From positions 172,269-236,268 of the forward strand of contig JAHBMJ010005745.1 in assembly GCA_018398765.1 (NCBI GenBank): a stretch of 64,000 bases of DNA, in the 5' to 3' direction. This DNA is from Chromera velia (lineage: Eukaryota; Sar; Chromeraceae). Positions 1 through 12,788 of this stretch are shown here, piece after piece; the stretch's first letter is position 1, and every line of letters starts with the position of its first letter. The translations under genes were made by a program, and so were the position numbers. The notes beneath the pieces are model-generated. The model did not search any database. It saw nothing but the letters and a program-made list of their open reading frames with translations, and was not told where the DNA came from.

Positions 1-255
1 GTCAGTCAGTCAGTCAGTCAGCCAGTCAGTCAGTCAGTCAGTCGGTCAGTCGGTCAGTCAGTCAGTCAGTCAGTCAGTCAGTCAGCCAGCCAGTCAGTCA
101 GTCAGTCAGTCAGTCTGTCGATCGGACAGTCAGTCAGTCAGTCAGTCAGTCAGTCCGTCGGTCCGTCAGTCAGTCAGTCAGTCAGTCAGTCAGTCAGTCA
201 GTCAGTCAGTCAGTCGCTCAGTCAGTCAGTCAGTCGCTCAGTCGATCAGTCAGGA
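1..255. repeat. (GTCA)n tetranucleotide repeat
   Basis: The window opens in about 250 bases of GTCA units with scattered substitutions such as GTCG and GCCA. It is simple satellite DNA with no coding content, and the window edge cuts it, so its full length is unknown. Confidence 0.97.
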
Positions 256-341
256 AACGGTCCCAGTGATCGAGACACTGCAGCGGAAGCAAGTAAATAT
301 GAAAAACTGACTTACTCAAATGCGGCTTAGAGTAACGGACG

Positions 342-342
<1 letters not shown>

Positions 343-387
<45 letters not shown>

Positions 388-407
388 TCTTTCTCTCTCT
401 CTTTCGT
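343..407. repeat. (CT)n microsatellite
   Basis: A run of CT dinucleotides with a few interruptions lies upstream of the first exon in the window. The sense strand of the neighbouring + gene is therefore pyrimidine-rich here, as in most introns of the window. Confidence 0.9.
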
Positions 408-684
408 GCGCGCGGTAGGAGAGTCATCGTTCTTCGCGTTTAACTTTGTCAGCATTCTTTCCGTCGGGAGTTCTGTTTCTTCCTCTCCGTCGATTCTTTT
501 GTTTGCCGTCTCGTCGGCCCGCCTGCCTGTCTAGCTGTCCCGTCATCTCCTTAATTGACGCCTACCCCCCCCGCCCCCAGAAAGAAACAGAAAATGCCCT
601 TGCAACGGGCATGGCACTGAATTTCCTTCTGTCTGTTTTCCGACTCATTTGCATTCACGCTTCCCTGCTTCCGTGTTTGCTTGC

Positions 685-1097
685 AGGTCTCTGAGCCCGA
701 CTATCTTGCAGACCTCGGTGGGCCGTCTCACGATCAGGCTCTCCAGCCTCAGCTGGAGACACAAGCTCGACAGCAGCACCAGCAGGACGTGTCCCCCCCT
801 GGGGGTCTGCATCCGCCGGGAGGAAAGAAGAGGCGCCCCTCTCTGGCACAGCAGAAAGAGATGGAGGAAAGGCTGCAACAGTTGAACGCCCTCAAGGAGC
901 AGCAACAGATGCTCATGCAGCAGCAGCAGCAGCAGCCGGGTGGCTTCGTACGACAGCCCCACCCAACTCAAGAGAACCACCCCGGGCCGACCTCTAGTGC
1001 CCCCTACGGTGCGATGGCCTCTGACAAGCAGCAGCAGATCACTAGTCTGATGATGCAACTGGCACAGCTGAAGGCGGCACAGGCAGCACAGCAGTGA
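685..1097 (+). CDS. 3'-terminal exon of a Gln-rich protein (partial)
   Basis: An exon starts after a good acceptor (a pyrimidine tract ending TTGCAG at 684) and runs open for 137 codons to a TGA at 1095. The peptide is hydrophilic and Gln-rich. It has a basic GKKRRPS stretch near the middle that could act as a nuclear localisation signal, then an amphipathic Glu/Gln segment with Leu spacing (LNALKEQQQML) that could form a coiled coil, and a second such segment at the C-terminus (LMMQLAQLKAAQAAQQ). No catalytic motif is visible. The earlier exons lie upstream, in the repeats or outside the window. A transcriptional or RNA-associated co-factor would fit the composition, but that is only an inference. 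Reading frame and stop are clear; the family is not recognised. Confidence 0.6.
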
Positions 1098-2939
1098 GGG
1101 GGCCGATCCTGATCTCATGGAAGCATGAACACATGCATGGGTGCCGGAAGGTAGGGAAGGGAAGGGAGTGGATTTTTCTGGACAAGAAAGTGAAAGAGAG
1201 AAAGAGGGACACTTTAGAGACTTTAAGGGAAGTGGTATAGAGTCAACTGGCAAGCATGTATGCTGCAGGGGAGAGAGGGAGGGAGGGCTACCTGGTTGTG
1301 TTGGGAAACTCATAGATTTTACCCCCCACTTCTCTCCACTTCAGGTCTTTCCTCGTTGACATATTATGTGATTGGCAAGTTGGCATGCATCCATCCGATG
1401 GTACCCTTCGATCGATCAGCAAATTAGCTTAGCTTAGCTCGTCTTTCCCCCATTATTCCTCCTTTCCCGCACAACGCCGGCACGCCATTTCTTTCTTCAA
1501 AGTGCCAAAGAAAGAGAGAGAGAGAGAGAGAAAGAGAGAAGTATGCACGGTCTGTTTTACGGAAGTAAGCCGATGGGGTTTTCTCCCTGTGGTGTTTCCA
1601 TCCCAAGTGCTCCTGGACAGACCCTCAACACTTTTTGTTTTCTTAAACAGCAAGAAGAAGGGAAGGAAAAAAAAAAGGAAGTGAAAAGACCATTTTCTGT
1701 CTTCTGGTCCGCCTGAAATACAGAATCATTCAAAAATGCCCCGATCATCGTCTGATTGAATCAAAAGGGGAAGGTTTTCGTCAGCATTCTCCGCCCTCTT
1801 CGTTGGACCAATACTCATCCATCGATCCTACGTGAACTTCCACTTTCATGCAGACACCCACCCACCCACCCGCATGGCATGACTGTTGCATGTTCTTTTT
1901 CCACGTACACTTCTCTCCTCCGACTCTGCAGTGATCATAGACATAGCAAGCAAATCAACCTCTTCTTTCGATCCGTCAATTTGTTTTTTTAAATCACTTC
2001 GAAGCGTTTTTCTGTCCAACTTTACCTTCTTTATCAGTGTCGCAAAGAAGATTATTTTGTCCCTGTCGAACCTCAAGTCTCTGCACCCGTGGAAAACGTC
2101 CTCATGTTTCAGGGTTCAGAGGGTGGGTAGTGGATGCATGCAGGGAAAAGAAAAAGGAGGCTCAATCGCATTTATCATGGCTGCATGGCTCCTCTTTCCT
2201 TCCTTCCACCGGGCCCCGGACGGGCAGCTAGGAGGCAAAGTTAGAAAACAATACAAAGCGGTCTCCACCCCATCCACGCACACACTCCATGATCGCGGCC
2301 CTCTCCCCCTGGCCGCCGAGCAGGCGTCCTGACTTTGTACGTCTTTCCAGTTCTGTGCATCACTACTACTGAATAGAATATGTGCAATGATGCATAGTAC
2401 ATTCATGCATGGCCTAGCTCCCAGATTGGGCGCTTCCGATCCGGCTGGCGACCTGGCCTTCTTTTGTCTTCTCTTCTCTTCCCATTTTTTCGATTCTTCT
2501 CATTTCGTTTCTCCTCCCTTGTCCTTTCAGTTTGATGGGGATGAGCTAGGGAGACTTTGAAAGGACGATCGAGGGAGAAGGGAAGGAACGCTGTGCAGCC
2601 ATGAAGGGTTGAACTACTCAAATGAGCACCCATGTGCGTACAAACGCGGACGTACACGGATGCATTGCACGTCTTCGTCTGTTTCAAAGAAGTGCCCCCG
2701 GCCCTATGCAACGTACGGCGCTCGAAGGGGGAGTGGGAGAGTCGGACTCCCTCCTCCCAGCTGTCGGCGCGAAGTTGCAGTTTCTACCTAGCTGCCTCAA
2801 CCGATCGAAAAAGAGAAAAGTCTAGAGACCAAGAGAGGTCAGCGAAAAGTCGAAGCCCTAGAACGGACCAAAAGCTCTCGCAAAGGGGGACGTTTCGATC
2901 ATACGATTCCCTCGATAATCTAGTAGATAACTTTAGTAC
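1098..2939. other. Intergenic stretch without a recognisable gene
   Basis: Only short, mutually overlapping open frames occur, none with splice-consistent partners or recognisable motifs. It contains a short GA microsatellite near 1510 and several GCATGC-type motifs. It probably holds the 3' flank of the preceding gene. Confidence 0.5.
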
Positions 2940-3742
2940 ACTATTTTTCAACTTGCGACACCTGGCGCCTTATTCAAAACAAATTGTTAAGTAACTATTT
3001 TTTTTAAATAATTGAATTTGTAATTGTTTAATCTAATGTCTTGTTACTGTGTTTTACTGTTCAAAGTTTTTTTTTTTTCATATAGTTTATAGGTGCAAGT
3101 TCTATCATGATATATTATATCTTTTGTTCATGTATCTATATACTTCATTCATTCATTCATTCACTCTATATTCATTCATTCATTGAATTTCATTCATTCA
3201 CTTGTAGCCTAAGTTTGACATTTTAACTAACATTTTAAGCATGCAGCTTGACGTTTTTAAAAGTAATTGATTGAAAAAAAAAGTTTAAACTTCTAATGAG
3301 TTTCTAATTTTAGATACCAAGACTGGGATGAAACGTAAATCAAATTATTATCAAACGCTTAGTATTGTAAAAATGCCTGTATCATATATATCTATAGTGT
3401 AAAAAAATGAAATGCTTTGAAGTATTTTAAAGTCCAGTTTAAAGTACCGTGACTAGTATACTTGATCGAATTAGGATCGAATAATACTTCTAGTAGGTAG
3501 TCATATGCTTGAATCGCGCGTGCGGCTAGGCGCGCGGTGACTTGATGTTTTTTCTACCAAATTTAATGCTTACAAGTAATGCGTATTTTGGCATGTGTTA
3601 TACTTGTGAGTCTAAAATTTATGTTCAGTCGGTTTGGTCTGAGTCTTTTGACGCTAGATTTTGACGACGACTTCAATGGACGCCAGGCTGGGAACCCCGT
3701 TATATGATTATAACTTGCATGTTTTGGTAGTTACCAAGGTTG
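2940..3742. other. AT-rich island with ATTC repeats
   Basis: Base composition drops sharply to strongly AT-rich, with ATTC/CATT tetranucleotide runs around 3145-3200. No gene is visible. The island ends at the stop codon of the next gene on the minus strand, so it includes that gene's 3' flank. Confidence 0.7.
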
Positions 3743-6700
3743 TCATGATTCCTCTTCTTTCATGACGAAAGCAACGCCAATCTCTGGGTAGACCCCCGAG
3801 GGTGGCGCAGACTGTGGAGACTGAGGGGATACAGAATCCCCCTCGGACTGTCCTGAGGCAGCTGGTGGAGAAGGGATCCCAGTTGGGTCGGTTGAAAGAG
3901 GCGCAACGTTCGCTGCCGAGGTTTCTGAGGTGCTGACTATAGGGACAGGTGGGGACTGAGTCAAGTGACTCTGTGCCTGTGGCGACGTGACTTTCTGAAG
4001 CACAGGGGGCGACTCGGTCTCCCCATTAGACGTCCCTACCGCCGCAGGATGCTCTGCACTGCCTCTCGCATGATCGCTACTCTTCAAGTTGCCCTGCGAG
4101 GACCTGCTGGACCGAGGGGCTGCAAAGACCACCCTGTTAGTGCTTTTTCTTTTTAGGTTGTGTGTGGATGCTCTGCCGCTCCATGCTCCTGTCTTGGAAG
4201 GAGAACGTCTCCGGTCGCCCTCTCCGTTCGGCGTTTCTGCTCTTCCTCTTGCCCCACCACTTCCAGCACTTCCTACCGAGCCAAGAATCGGCTGCGAATG
4301 GGACGATTTGAAGGGCGCGGAGGAAGAGGAAGAGCTGATCCTCCCCCCTTGTTGACCTCTTTTGTGCTTCATGTCGTATGCACGACTCCTGAACGACCTG
4401 GCTTCTCGGTTGGCCGGGAGCAGGGGCTCCCTCCGGCTGAGGTCTTCGGGGAAGAACGCGACAGATGAACGGGACCTCTCTGCAGGTAGGCAGCCAAAGA
4501 ACAGACATTGCATGAACACTGAAAAAGCAGAAGAAGCAGAAGAAGAAGCAGAATTAGAAGCAGAAGCAAAAGAAGAAGAAGAAGAAGAAGAAGAAGAAGA
4601 AAAAGAAGAAGAAGAAGACGAAGGAGAACTAGAAGCAGCAGCAGAAGAAGGAGAACTAGAAGCAGAAGAACAAGAAGGAGAAGAAGAAGAAGGAGAAGAA
4701 GAAGAAGAAGGAGAAGGAGAAGGAGAAGGAGGAGGAGGAGGAGGAGGAGAAGAAGAAGAAGAAGAAGAAGAATCAAAGTAGTGTTCCATGGCAATCATGA
4801 AACAAACGTCAAATTTTCTGTCCACCCACAAACTTGCTCCGCTCGCTGAGAAATGCGTCAACCAGAAGCCAAGATGGTCGAATTAGGGTCGTAAAAAGCC
4901 CCACCCGCTAAGGGCATGCGTGCGCGTGTGTCACAAAAGTCTGCTGCCATGCAAATTTTGCTGTGTCTGTACCTGTTGTTGTTGCATCTGGAGGTCTCAT
5001 ACAGGTCTCTCCGTAGTTGTCCAGGTTCATCTCAAAGGAAGATCCCGGTCGCAACTCCCAGCAGAGAACAGAACCTCGGGAAGAAGGAGAGCGATCAGGA
5101 ATACCGTCAATCACGGAGCCCGCATTGGACCGGGAAGTAGTCTTGTATGAACGTCGGGTTTTCTGTCCGCGTTCCATGCCGTCCGTCTCGCCTGTGCTGT
5201 CTTCTGTCAAAACAAGGGAGTGAGTATTGCCCCTTCCTCTCCCGTCTTCCCTCTGGTCGTCATCCAACAAGTCGTCGAGGCCCACGCGGGTTCTCTGTCT
5301 TCGCAGTTGTACAGTCAGGTTGCAGAAATATCTGTCCGTCCTGTACAAGAAGAGAAGATTCCCGACAGCTCGAGGAAAGAGGGCCGACAGAGCGACCAGA
5401 CACAGGAAGGCCGCCTCCAACCAGGCAATGAATATTGGGATCCTGTATGCATGCAAGCACCCCTATGCGATATGCGAACTTATGCACACACGCTTTCAGT
5501 TTGGTTGATACATTTTGTGCCGACGTCACAACGAAAGGAAAGGAAGAAGGATGAAGCAGCGGGGGAAAGGAAAGAAGGAACGACGGAGAGGAAAAAGGCT
5601 CCATCCATCCTTCAGTCGATGACACATTGCAACTCTTTTGATCGATCCACATTTTGGGGACGGATCGAATTCTCGAACAAAGCCCGCTTCATTCAAACAA
5701 AACAAATCACAAAAAGTCGATTGAAAGTTTTCATTTCTTTAAAGACTCTGAGTAAACCCCCCTCTGCCCCCTCCTACCGATCTTTGAGAACCCTCCAGGG
5801 GGTAGACCGAAAGTAAACAAGGTTCGGGTACGCGACGAATTGTTCGCGAATGATGTCCATTCTGCACAACTCAAATCACAATGTCGTCGGTACTACAAAA
5901 ACAGTAGAGGAGAAAACGAGAAAGACCGAAAAAGCAGCTCCTGTCTTGCTCTCGAACAAAATTCTTTCTATTTCCATCACACGAAAATCGCCTGCCTTTG
6001 TGTCCTTTCTCGGAGAGGGAGAGAAAGAGGGGCACATATATGCGCAGGTAGACAAGCAGACAGGTAGACAGATGACAAAGAGAGAGACTGAAAGGTTGAC
6101 GGAAACAACTGAAAGGCCGTACCGAACTTACCGATTGAACCAGCCAGCGGCACTTCGCGCCGCACAAAATCCGATCACCGACAAGATAACCAGGCCCACC
6201 AGCAGACCAAAAAGTGCCGCCGCGATTTTTTGGTTTTCTGCCCGCACGGTTTCACTCACAGGGAGCCTCTCCGTGGAACTTTGCCGCGGCCTCCGCATCT
6301 CTGCTGTGAGCAGGATGTACCTGCACAGAGACAATTAAGGGATTCGTGTGTTCAACAGAGTTGACATGTGCAGATATTTGCCTCATTTCCGTAGAATCTC
6401 ATCCAGGTTGATCATCATGCAATCTGCCTGGATGTCGATGTCGGTCTGCCGTGAGGGTTCACCTTCGCGCGCATGAAAGAGAAGAGATGGAGTGACCGAA
6501 GGAGCGACTGGGGTCAGAAGAGGATCCAAGGCAGTTTCCTTCACCAGTGCACCGAGTTGATGAAGGAGGCACTCTGACTCTCTCCCTGACTCCCGGTGAA
6601 GGTGTTTTGATGGGTGTATTAAGGATCTCAAGGCAAAGCGTCAATGCAACAAGACCGAGACAGAAAAACAGAAAAGGAGTCCAGCAAAGGGGCGTTTAGG

Positions 6701-9700
6701 GTGCCAGACAGACAGACAGACAGACAGACAAACCCCCCAAAAGATGGACAGACAGACAGACAGACAAGACAGACAGACAGACACAGACAGATACAGAGAA
6801 ACAGGCAAGGACACACAAGGACACCCGCCCGCCCACCTGCCGATGACCGTCATGAGGACCAAACTGGGCACCCCAAAGAGGAAGAAGGTGAGTGTTGTCA
6901 GAGCGCTAACGTGCCAGAAAAGGAATCCCTCCAGCCCCCCGGTCAGACAGCTCAGCAGACCGCAGAGCATCGCCACAAAACAGCACAGCGAGACGAGGAA
7001 CTTGAAAAGGGTAAGCTGCAAAAAATTGGCACTGTGTTGTCACCTCGCAAAGCGAGCTCAAAGGCGGAAAGGTGCCACCGCTCAGAACATCTAGGTAAGA
7101 AGATACAAGTGGGAAATGGTGATGTTCTGGCCAACACTAAAAGGCAAGATGGAGGGACCAGGCCCCTGAAAGAAAGACCGTCGTGGCTAAGAAGAGGAAA
7201 ACTGAAAGAGATGTGAAACCAGACCAGAGGTTCAGGACAAACATCCCATGCATTCACCCACGCACCCACCCACCCACCCGAATGCCTAGTTTTGCCCCTA
7301 TTCTCCGAGCAGGTGAAGATGAAGGAGGGCGGCTCGGGTCTGGCCCTCCGGTGGTAGCGACAGATTGCGCCTGGCTGATCTGTCTTGAGTGGGAAGGGGA
7401 CCCAGTCTCCTCGTCTCCTTCCTTCTCCTCGTCTTCTTCCTCCTCTCGTCCAGCAATTTGCCTGGCAAGCGCTTCCGTTTGTTCGTCTCGTCTTTCCCCC
7501 TCTTCCCTCTCGGCTCTCTCTTCCAGAGCTGCTCTCATGACTGCTGTATCAATTGAATGGGCAGAGGCAACAGAAGTCCCCCTGCTCGTCCGGCTACTTC
7601 GTCTTGCTCGCCTCCTCTCCCTGTCTCTCTCTCTCGCTCTCTCTCTATCTCTTGCATACAGGCGCTCTATCAGCAACCGAAAAGTCATGACTGAGAGGCC
7701 AAGCGCAAACCCAGCAAAAGTCCCAAACAAAACTGTCCAACGACCTATGGCTGCAGACAGACGTCAGTCAGATCGAAACAAAAAGAAGAAGAACAAGGAG
7801 AGACAGTGAGCAGACAAGTGAGCACGATTTTATGCTTGCAGAATCACAATCGACTGAGAGAAAAAAATCGACCTCACCGATCATCATCATCAGCCCGAGC
7901 AAGGAGGAGTTTCACTAGCTGCCTCGCTCTTCAGAGAAGCGACAAGCAAAGCAAGCCGGCAAGGCAGCCGAGTAAAACACCGACCTGTCCAGTGATCCGC
8001 CTTCAGGGAGTACCCGATAACTGCCTTCAGATCTTCTGACAGAAGTTTCCGTTGTTGAAGGATCACCGCCTGCACCACAGCGCACCACAGGACACAGGCA
8101 GGCATGTTGCTTGCTTGTTCAGTTGCTCAGTTGGTTGGTTCACATAAGAACAAATACTTACTCCTGCGTCCTTCCGTTTTGCTTTTTGTGTCTTTCTTTA
8201 GATTGCGGTTTCAGGCAGCAGCTTTGCCATTCAAGAGCCACTGCAGCCTGTGGGTGAGAAAAGTTTTAAAACGCCAACGCAACGCGGGATCCCTTCTTTG
8301 ACGTACCCGAACATGACACCATAAAATGGACATTTTGCAGTTCAGGGAAGACGAAGGAAAGAACAAGCCTCGAGAATACAGCGACAGACCATGAGTAGCT
8401 TCGATCAAGATGAGTTGACACACACGTACAACGATGCTCCCAAAAAGAAAGAAAGAAAGAATAAATGAATTGATAGAAAAACCAGCGAGCGTACCAACCA
8501 AGAGAGGCGGCAGGAAGGTCCCGACGAGAGGGTAGAAGACGAGGGCAAGTACCATCTCGACGTGGAAAAGGAGGGGCCGCCTGAAAGAATGAAGGGGGGG
8601 AGCAACAACAAACAAATTTACCAGAAGAAGCTCGGCGTGCAAAGTGCACTTGATGGACACCGAAGAACAAGTAAAGAAAAACAGACGGCAAAGAATACAA
8701 TGGGAATGAGGCGGGAAAAAATGTAGGGTGGCAATGAACAGAGCTGCGTGAGCGTGTGGAGACCAGTCCTCGAAGCCTTTTTCGTATCGAAATTTCAGAT
8801 AGAGACCTGCGTCGGACTCATGAGTGTGTGCCTCACAGCAAAACAGCGCCAAAAAAGCGCCAAACGATGGCATGATGGAGATGCGACTGAGTGAGTGAGA
8901 ATCGCGGGATATATTTGGATTATCAGATAGAGATAAAAGAAGGGAACTGACGGGAATGCGACCTTCCAGGCCGATCTGGGAAGTTCGCAGCCTCTGAGGA
9001 AGAAGTAAAAGTTGATCACGTAGTCATCCATGTTCACGATGAACGCGATCGCCACCGAGTCCATAATCGAGTCCTTCAAGTGGGTGCTCTGGGCAATCAG
9101 GGAAAAACCGGCAATGCCCAAAAAATAGGGTTGCACCAGGGTCCCAAGGAAGAAGAAGACGGAGAGAAAATACAGGTAAAATTTGCGACCCCAGGACGGA
9201 GGAGTCCGCGCTTGCATCTCTGCCCTGACCAGTGTTCTGTGCATGTGCCAACAGGTCGCTCTATCATAGCAGTCTTTGAGAATAAATGCAAGCATCAGCG
9301 TGACTGCCATCACTTTCAGAATCGTCATCGACAGCGGCTCCTGTTTCCCGCTCGGGTTGATAAGGAATTCCTTCGTCAAAGTCATCAGACGCACGGGCCA
9401 CGACAACAAAAAACGTGAAACCACATCTGTCTGATAATGTTCATTCAGCCACTGGAGATTCAAGTCCATTCCCCACATGCGGGGGTCGAGACAGATGCAG
9501 CACAGTGTCTGACCAAAAAACAAGGTGATAGAAAGGGGGAGAACTGTGAAACTGTCCCCAACTTTGCTGTGGGAAGGCTTTCTGGTTTTGAGGACAATTG
9601 GACGAATACGGTTTTGTTGAACGAGAAGCAGCAGATTCAGCACGTCTGTGTTCACCTTGTAGGTGTATCTGGTGGGTGCTCTTGGTGTGCCTACACTTGC

Positions 9701-9790
9701 ATTCTCCCCCCCCTCATCGCCCACGGAGGTGCTGGTTAAAATGGCAGGTTGTCTCGCAGAGAGCCCACAAATGATCCGGTCCACCGGCAT
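3743..9790 (-). CDS. Large multi-pass membrane protein, nine exons
   Basis: The model is complement(join(3743..4479, 4973..5442, 6132..6303, 6463..6626, 6837..7015, 7278..7750, 7985..8069, 8499..8831, 8963..9790)). All joins agree in phase and give about 1146 residues. Roughly ten to twelve hydrophobic segments are spread through the first 860 residues; the clearest are in the exons at 8963, 7278, 6837, 6132 and 4973. The first exon holds a run around DSIMDSVAIAFIVNMDDYVI, where acidic residues sit inside a hydrophobic helix; a channel or transporter could use such a feature, but I recognise no family. An arginine-rich and then acidic cytosolic linker (exon 7278) separates two membrane blocks. 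The last 245 residues are Ser/Pro-rich and disordered. The start (9790, or 9835 in the same frame) and the acceptor at 6303 are the weakest points. The gene is divergent from the membrane protein gene at 10721. Confidence 0.72.
4519..4780. repeat. (GAA)n trinucleotide tract in an intron
   Basis: Interrupted GAA/GGA repeats fill the last intron of the minus-strand membrane protein gene. On the sense strand this is a TTC pyrimidine tract ending just before the acceptor at 4480. Reading it as coding (poly-Ser, poly-Leu or poly-Glu frames) is an artefact. Confidence 0.9.
6698..6796. repeat. (GACA)n tetranucleotide tract in an intron
   Basis: CAGA/GACA repeats lie in the intron between the exons ending at 6837 and starting at 6626 of the minus-strand membrane gene. 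On the sense strand it is a TGTC pyrimidine-rich tract. Confidence 0.88.
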
Positions 9791-10720
9791 CTGCCTTCCC
9801 TGATTGACCTCTTCTCTTTTACAGCTAAAGAGCACAAACAGAAGAAGGAAAGAGATGCTTTGTACGGGAAAGACCGATCAAGACCAGGCTTTCGGTTCAA
9901 TATAAGAAGACCGGTGAATGGGTCGGTTGTGATTCTGACAGATCCGTGCACGGATTGCTCCCTTCAGCGCTCACTGATTCAACCTAGCTTGTCCATGAGC
10001 AGACTCAAGAAAGACTGGGCGCAAGTCAGAAAACTTAGCAATTAAAGCGCCTGAGGTGCGAGTCCGAACCGTCGATCACGAACGTCGTTTCGATTCTGAC
10101 ACGAAGGTAAGAAGGTGCATATATATATACTTTCGACATGCATCGACTTTCACAAAAAAGCAAACAAAAGAATTAATTTTTCGCGCGCGACTTGCGCGCG
10201 CGCGTGCATGCGTTCCTGACATTTCCTATACCTGGGAGACGGCGCAATTAAGATATAAAAATTGAAATGACATAAGCGGGATTCACTGTGTGTCAGTGAC
10301 TCAGTGTGTGATGGAGAACCTGACAGATATCGGTTGGGTAAGGTATGTCAGGGTGTGTCATGGTGTGTCGATCTGTGTGAAAGTCCGTCTCGAGTGGCAA
10401 TCTCTTGGGCATCTTCTTATCGTCGCTGCAAAAATCTCTCAGTTTGACATATCGATCCGAAGTGCAGGCCTGGAGGCTCTGTCGGGGACGTTTCTCCAAC
10501 GAGGCCGCACTCATAAGTATTCAGTCCAATTACTCGAATCATTTGCTCTTTGGTGCGTCAAGAGGTAGTTCATAATTCTTTCCCGAGGTCTTTTGAACAG
10601 CAGCGTTGTTTTCTCTCCTCCACGCTTTTCTCAGCTAGTGGCAGGAAGATATTCACAGAAGTTGTCGAGCTTGCCCGATCTTTCGTTTCTTCCTCGGAGA
10701 AAATCTTCAGATCTGGCGGC
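9791..10720. promoter_or_regulatory. Divergent intergenic region between two membrane protein genes
   Basis: About 0.9 kb separates the proposed starts of the minus-strand gene (9790) and the plus-strand gene (10721), so it should hold both promoters. It contains an alternating GCGCGC/ATAT stretch near 10118-10205 that could be melting-prone or Z-forming. No conserved motif can be assigned from one sequence. Confidence 0.4.
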
Positions 10721-12298
10721 CATGTTCGGGGTGACGATTTCAAATGAACTGGCCGGATTGCTGTTTGGGCTTATCTGTTTTCACTCACTCGCAATTGCGT
10801 ATTGGTAAGTTGCACAGTGTATGGCGGCTGTCTCGCGCCCTGCCTAGCCTCTCGCTGGATTCGCATCTCTCTCTAGCTCCCCTGCACCCGGCAAGATTGA
10901 CCTCTTCGGTTCGCTCTCCGCCTTCCCTTGCGCTCTCTTTGTTCGAGTATGAATTTCTCCAAACCCACCGCGGGCTTTTGTCCTTCCATCTTTCCCTTTC
11001 CTTTGCTCCTCTCATGACTGCCGACCTACTCATCTATTTTGCTTCCTAAATTTAGGAGAGAGAGCGAGAGCGAGCAAGAGAGCAAAAGTGATTAGAAATG
11101 GTAGGTGCGAAGAAGTTGCAGAAGACGACACCCGTTTGAACTCATACTTACGAATCGAAACGCCCTTTGCCCTCTAACGTCGCCTGCAAAGATTGATCCT
11201 CTATGCAGAAACTTGAGTTTCCCCCCCCTGCATGCTTCCTGCTTCCTCCCTCGCTCCCTCCTTTTCGATCCTTTCAGGTTCTACGCCTGGCTGCGCGACG
11301 AGAGTTCCCCACAGAAAAAGATGGAGAGAAGGAAATTATTACCGGAGGGAGGAGCGCGTAGAGTGGGGGCAAGGGCATATACACAGAGGGGAAAACTGCT
11401 GCAAGGGTCACCCCGGGGCATCTACAGTTTTTTTCGCTTTCCGGGACCACCTCGGTCCAATGCCTTTGGGCCTACAGGAGGCTCTTGGCTTCTTTCACCA
11501 AGTGCCGAGGCCACTGCCGGAGGGGCGACTGACTGTTGTCCCTTTCCCCCTGCAGCCCCCTCTTTGTCTGCCTCCACTACACATTCCTTCAAGAACAAAA
11601 GTTCACATCAATGCAAAACCCAGAGCACTAACGTGGCAGACAGAGATAGCCACTCAATGGCAGACTGTTTGGAAAGGGGGGGGCGTAGCGGGGCTGGGGA
11701 AGTCGAAGTGGACGTCAACGGCAAAGAAACGGAGAGGCAACATGTGATGGGGGGAAACGAAACAGATGTCGATATCAATCACCGATCCGGACCTGTACAG
11801 AAAAATCTGAATATGAATCAGCCTTTTGTCAATCCCGCAATCGACGGCACACATAGGGCTGGGTCCAAGGGGAGCAGCGGTAAGGGTTTTTCCGTTCCCC
11901 TTCTGATAGGATCCATCAGGAATGAGAAGGAGAAAGATGAGCGAGAAGAACTGACTGCCTGCTCGGCCCAGTCTCCGTCTCGATCTGCTCACACAGAACC
12001 AGACTGTGAATCTCGTCCCGCCGCTCTCGGCCGGGCTCACACTGTGAGCAGCCGTCCCTCTGTGTGTCCGGGTCCCGTTGCTTTCCAGAGATCTCCGTCG
12101 CTTGCCTCGTCCCTCCCAGGGGTGCCCTCTTCCTCTTTTGTTTCTGTTGGGGAGAACGGCGGGAGCGGCAGCGGAGGGTCCAGGGGACAATCGTCGGGGT
12201 CGATAGGGGTGGGAACTCCTGGGTCTTTGTTTCGGTTGAAGAAGTCAAATCCTTTCTCCTCCTTTCTCGATGGACACTCAGCAGCAAAGCAGATTTAG
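10721..12298 (+). CDS. Single-pass membrane protein with long disordered tail, two exons
   Basis: Exon 1 (10721..10805) starts at an ATG in a GGCGGCC-ATG context and ends at a GTAAGT donor. Exon 2 (11278..12298) follows a TTTCAG acceptor, and a Trp codon is completed across the join. The product is about 368 residues. One transmembrane helix lies near the N-terminus (residues ~8-32, including LAGLLFGLICFHSLAIAYW); no cleavable signal is evident, so it reads as a signal anchor. The remaining ~330 residues are rich in Ser, Gly, Arg and charged residues without a recognisable domain and look disordered. It is transcribed away from the large membrane protein gene; shared regulation is possible but unproven. 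Function unknown. Confidence 0.62.
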
Positions 12299-12352
12299 CA
12301 ATCCTTTCTCCTCCTTTCTCGGTGGACACTCAGCAGCAAAGCAGATTTAGCA
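12248..12352. repeat. 52-bp tandem duplication over a stop codon
   Basis: A 52-bp unit beginning AATCCTTTCTCCTCC occurs twice in tandem with one substitution between copies (CTCGATGG versus CTCGGTGG). The first copy encodes the last residues (…HSAAKQI) and TAG stop of the upstream gene. The second lies just after the stop. Confidence 0.93.
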
Positions 12353-12788
12353 AAAGGGCGTGAGGGAAATAGCGGAGGGGGGGGGGAGGGGAGAAAAGCT
12401 TGTAGATTAGGAATCCCAGAAATGAATTCACCGGTTCTTTCGCACTGAACCTGGTCGATCCTATGTGCATGGATGTGCCTGTGCGAAGGCAGGTTTTTAC
12501 TTGGGCCGGTGCGGGATGTGTGCGGGTGCAGGTGTTAAAGCATGTAATTTGTTATGATTGTTGATTCATTTGTATTGTGTGTTGAAAACGATAAAAGCCC
12601 AGCTCGTTTTTCCTTTTTCGGCATGCAAAAAGTATCTGACAAAGATGCAGACGATCAGTATATATAGAAGGCCAGCCACAAACGAGACCGGGACTAGGAC
12701 CGGGAGTATGGTACACACTGCATAGAAAACTCTAGAGAAAACTTCAGTCTAGACTTCAGTCCGCCAGGCTTTAATAGTTTAATAATAG
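12299..12788. other. Spacer, no gene seen
   Basis: Apart from the second duplicated unit this 0.5 kb carries no convincing open frame. It is presumably the 3' flank of the upstream gene, leading into the transposon-like element. Confidence 0.5.

Noticed and set aside
3497-3511. GTAGTCATATGCTTG, identical to a stretch near the 5' end of 18S rRNA genes
   Set aside because: The match stops after 15 bases on both sides, so it is not an rRNA gene; chance or a tiny fragment.
3743-4861. 372-codon frame starting with poly-Ser/poly-Pro as a complete gene
   Set aside because: Only 3743-4479 is coding. It continues in phase from the exon at 4973, and the poly-Ser part is the intronic TTC tract.
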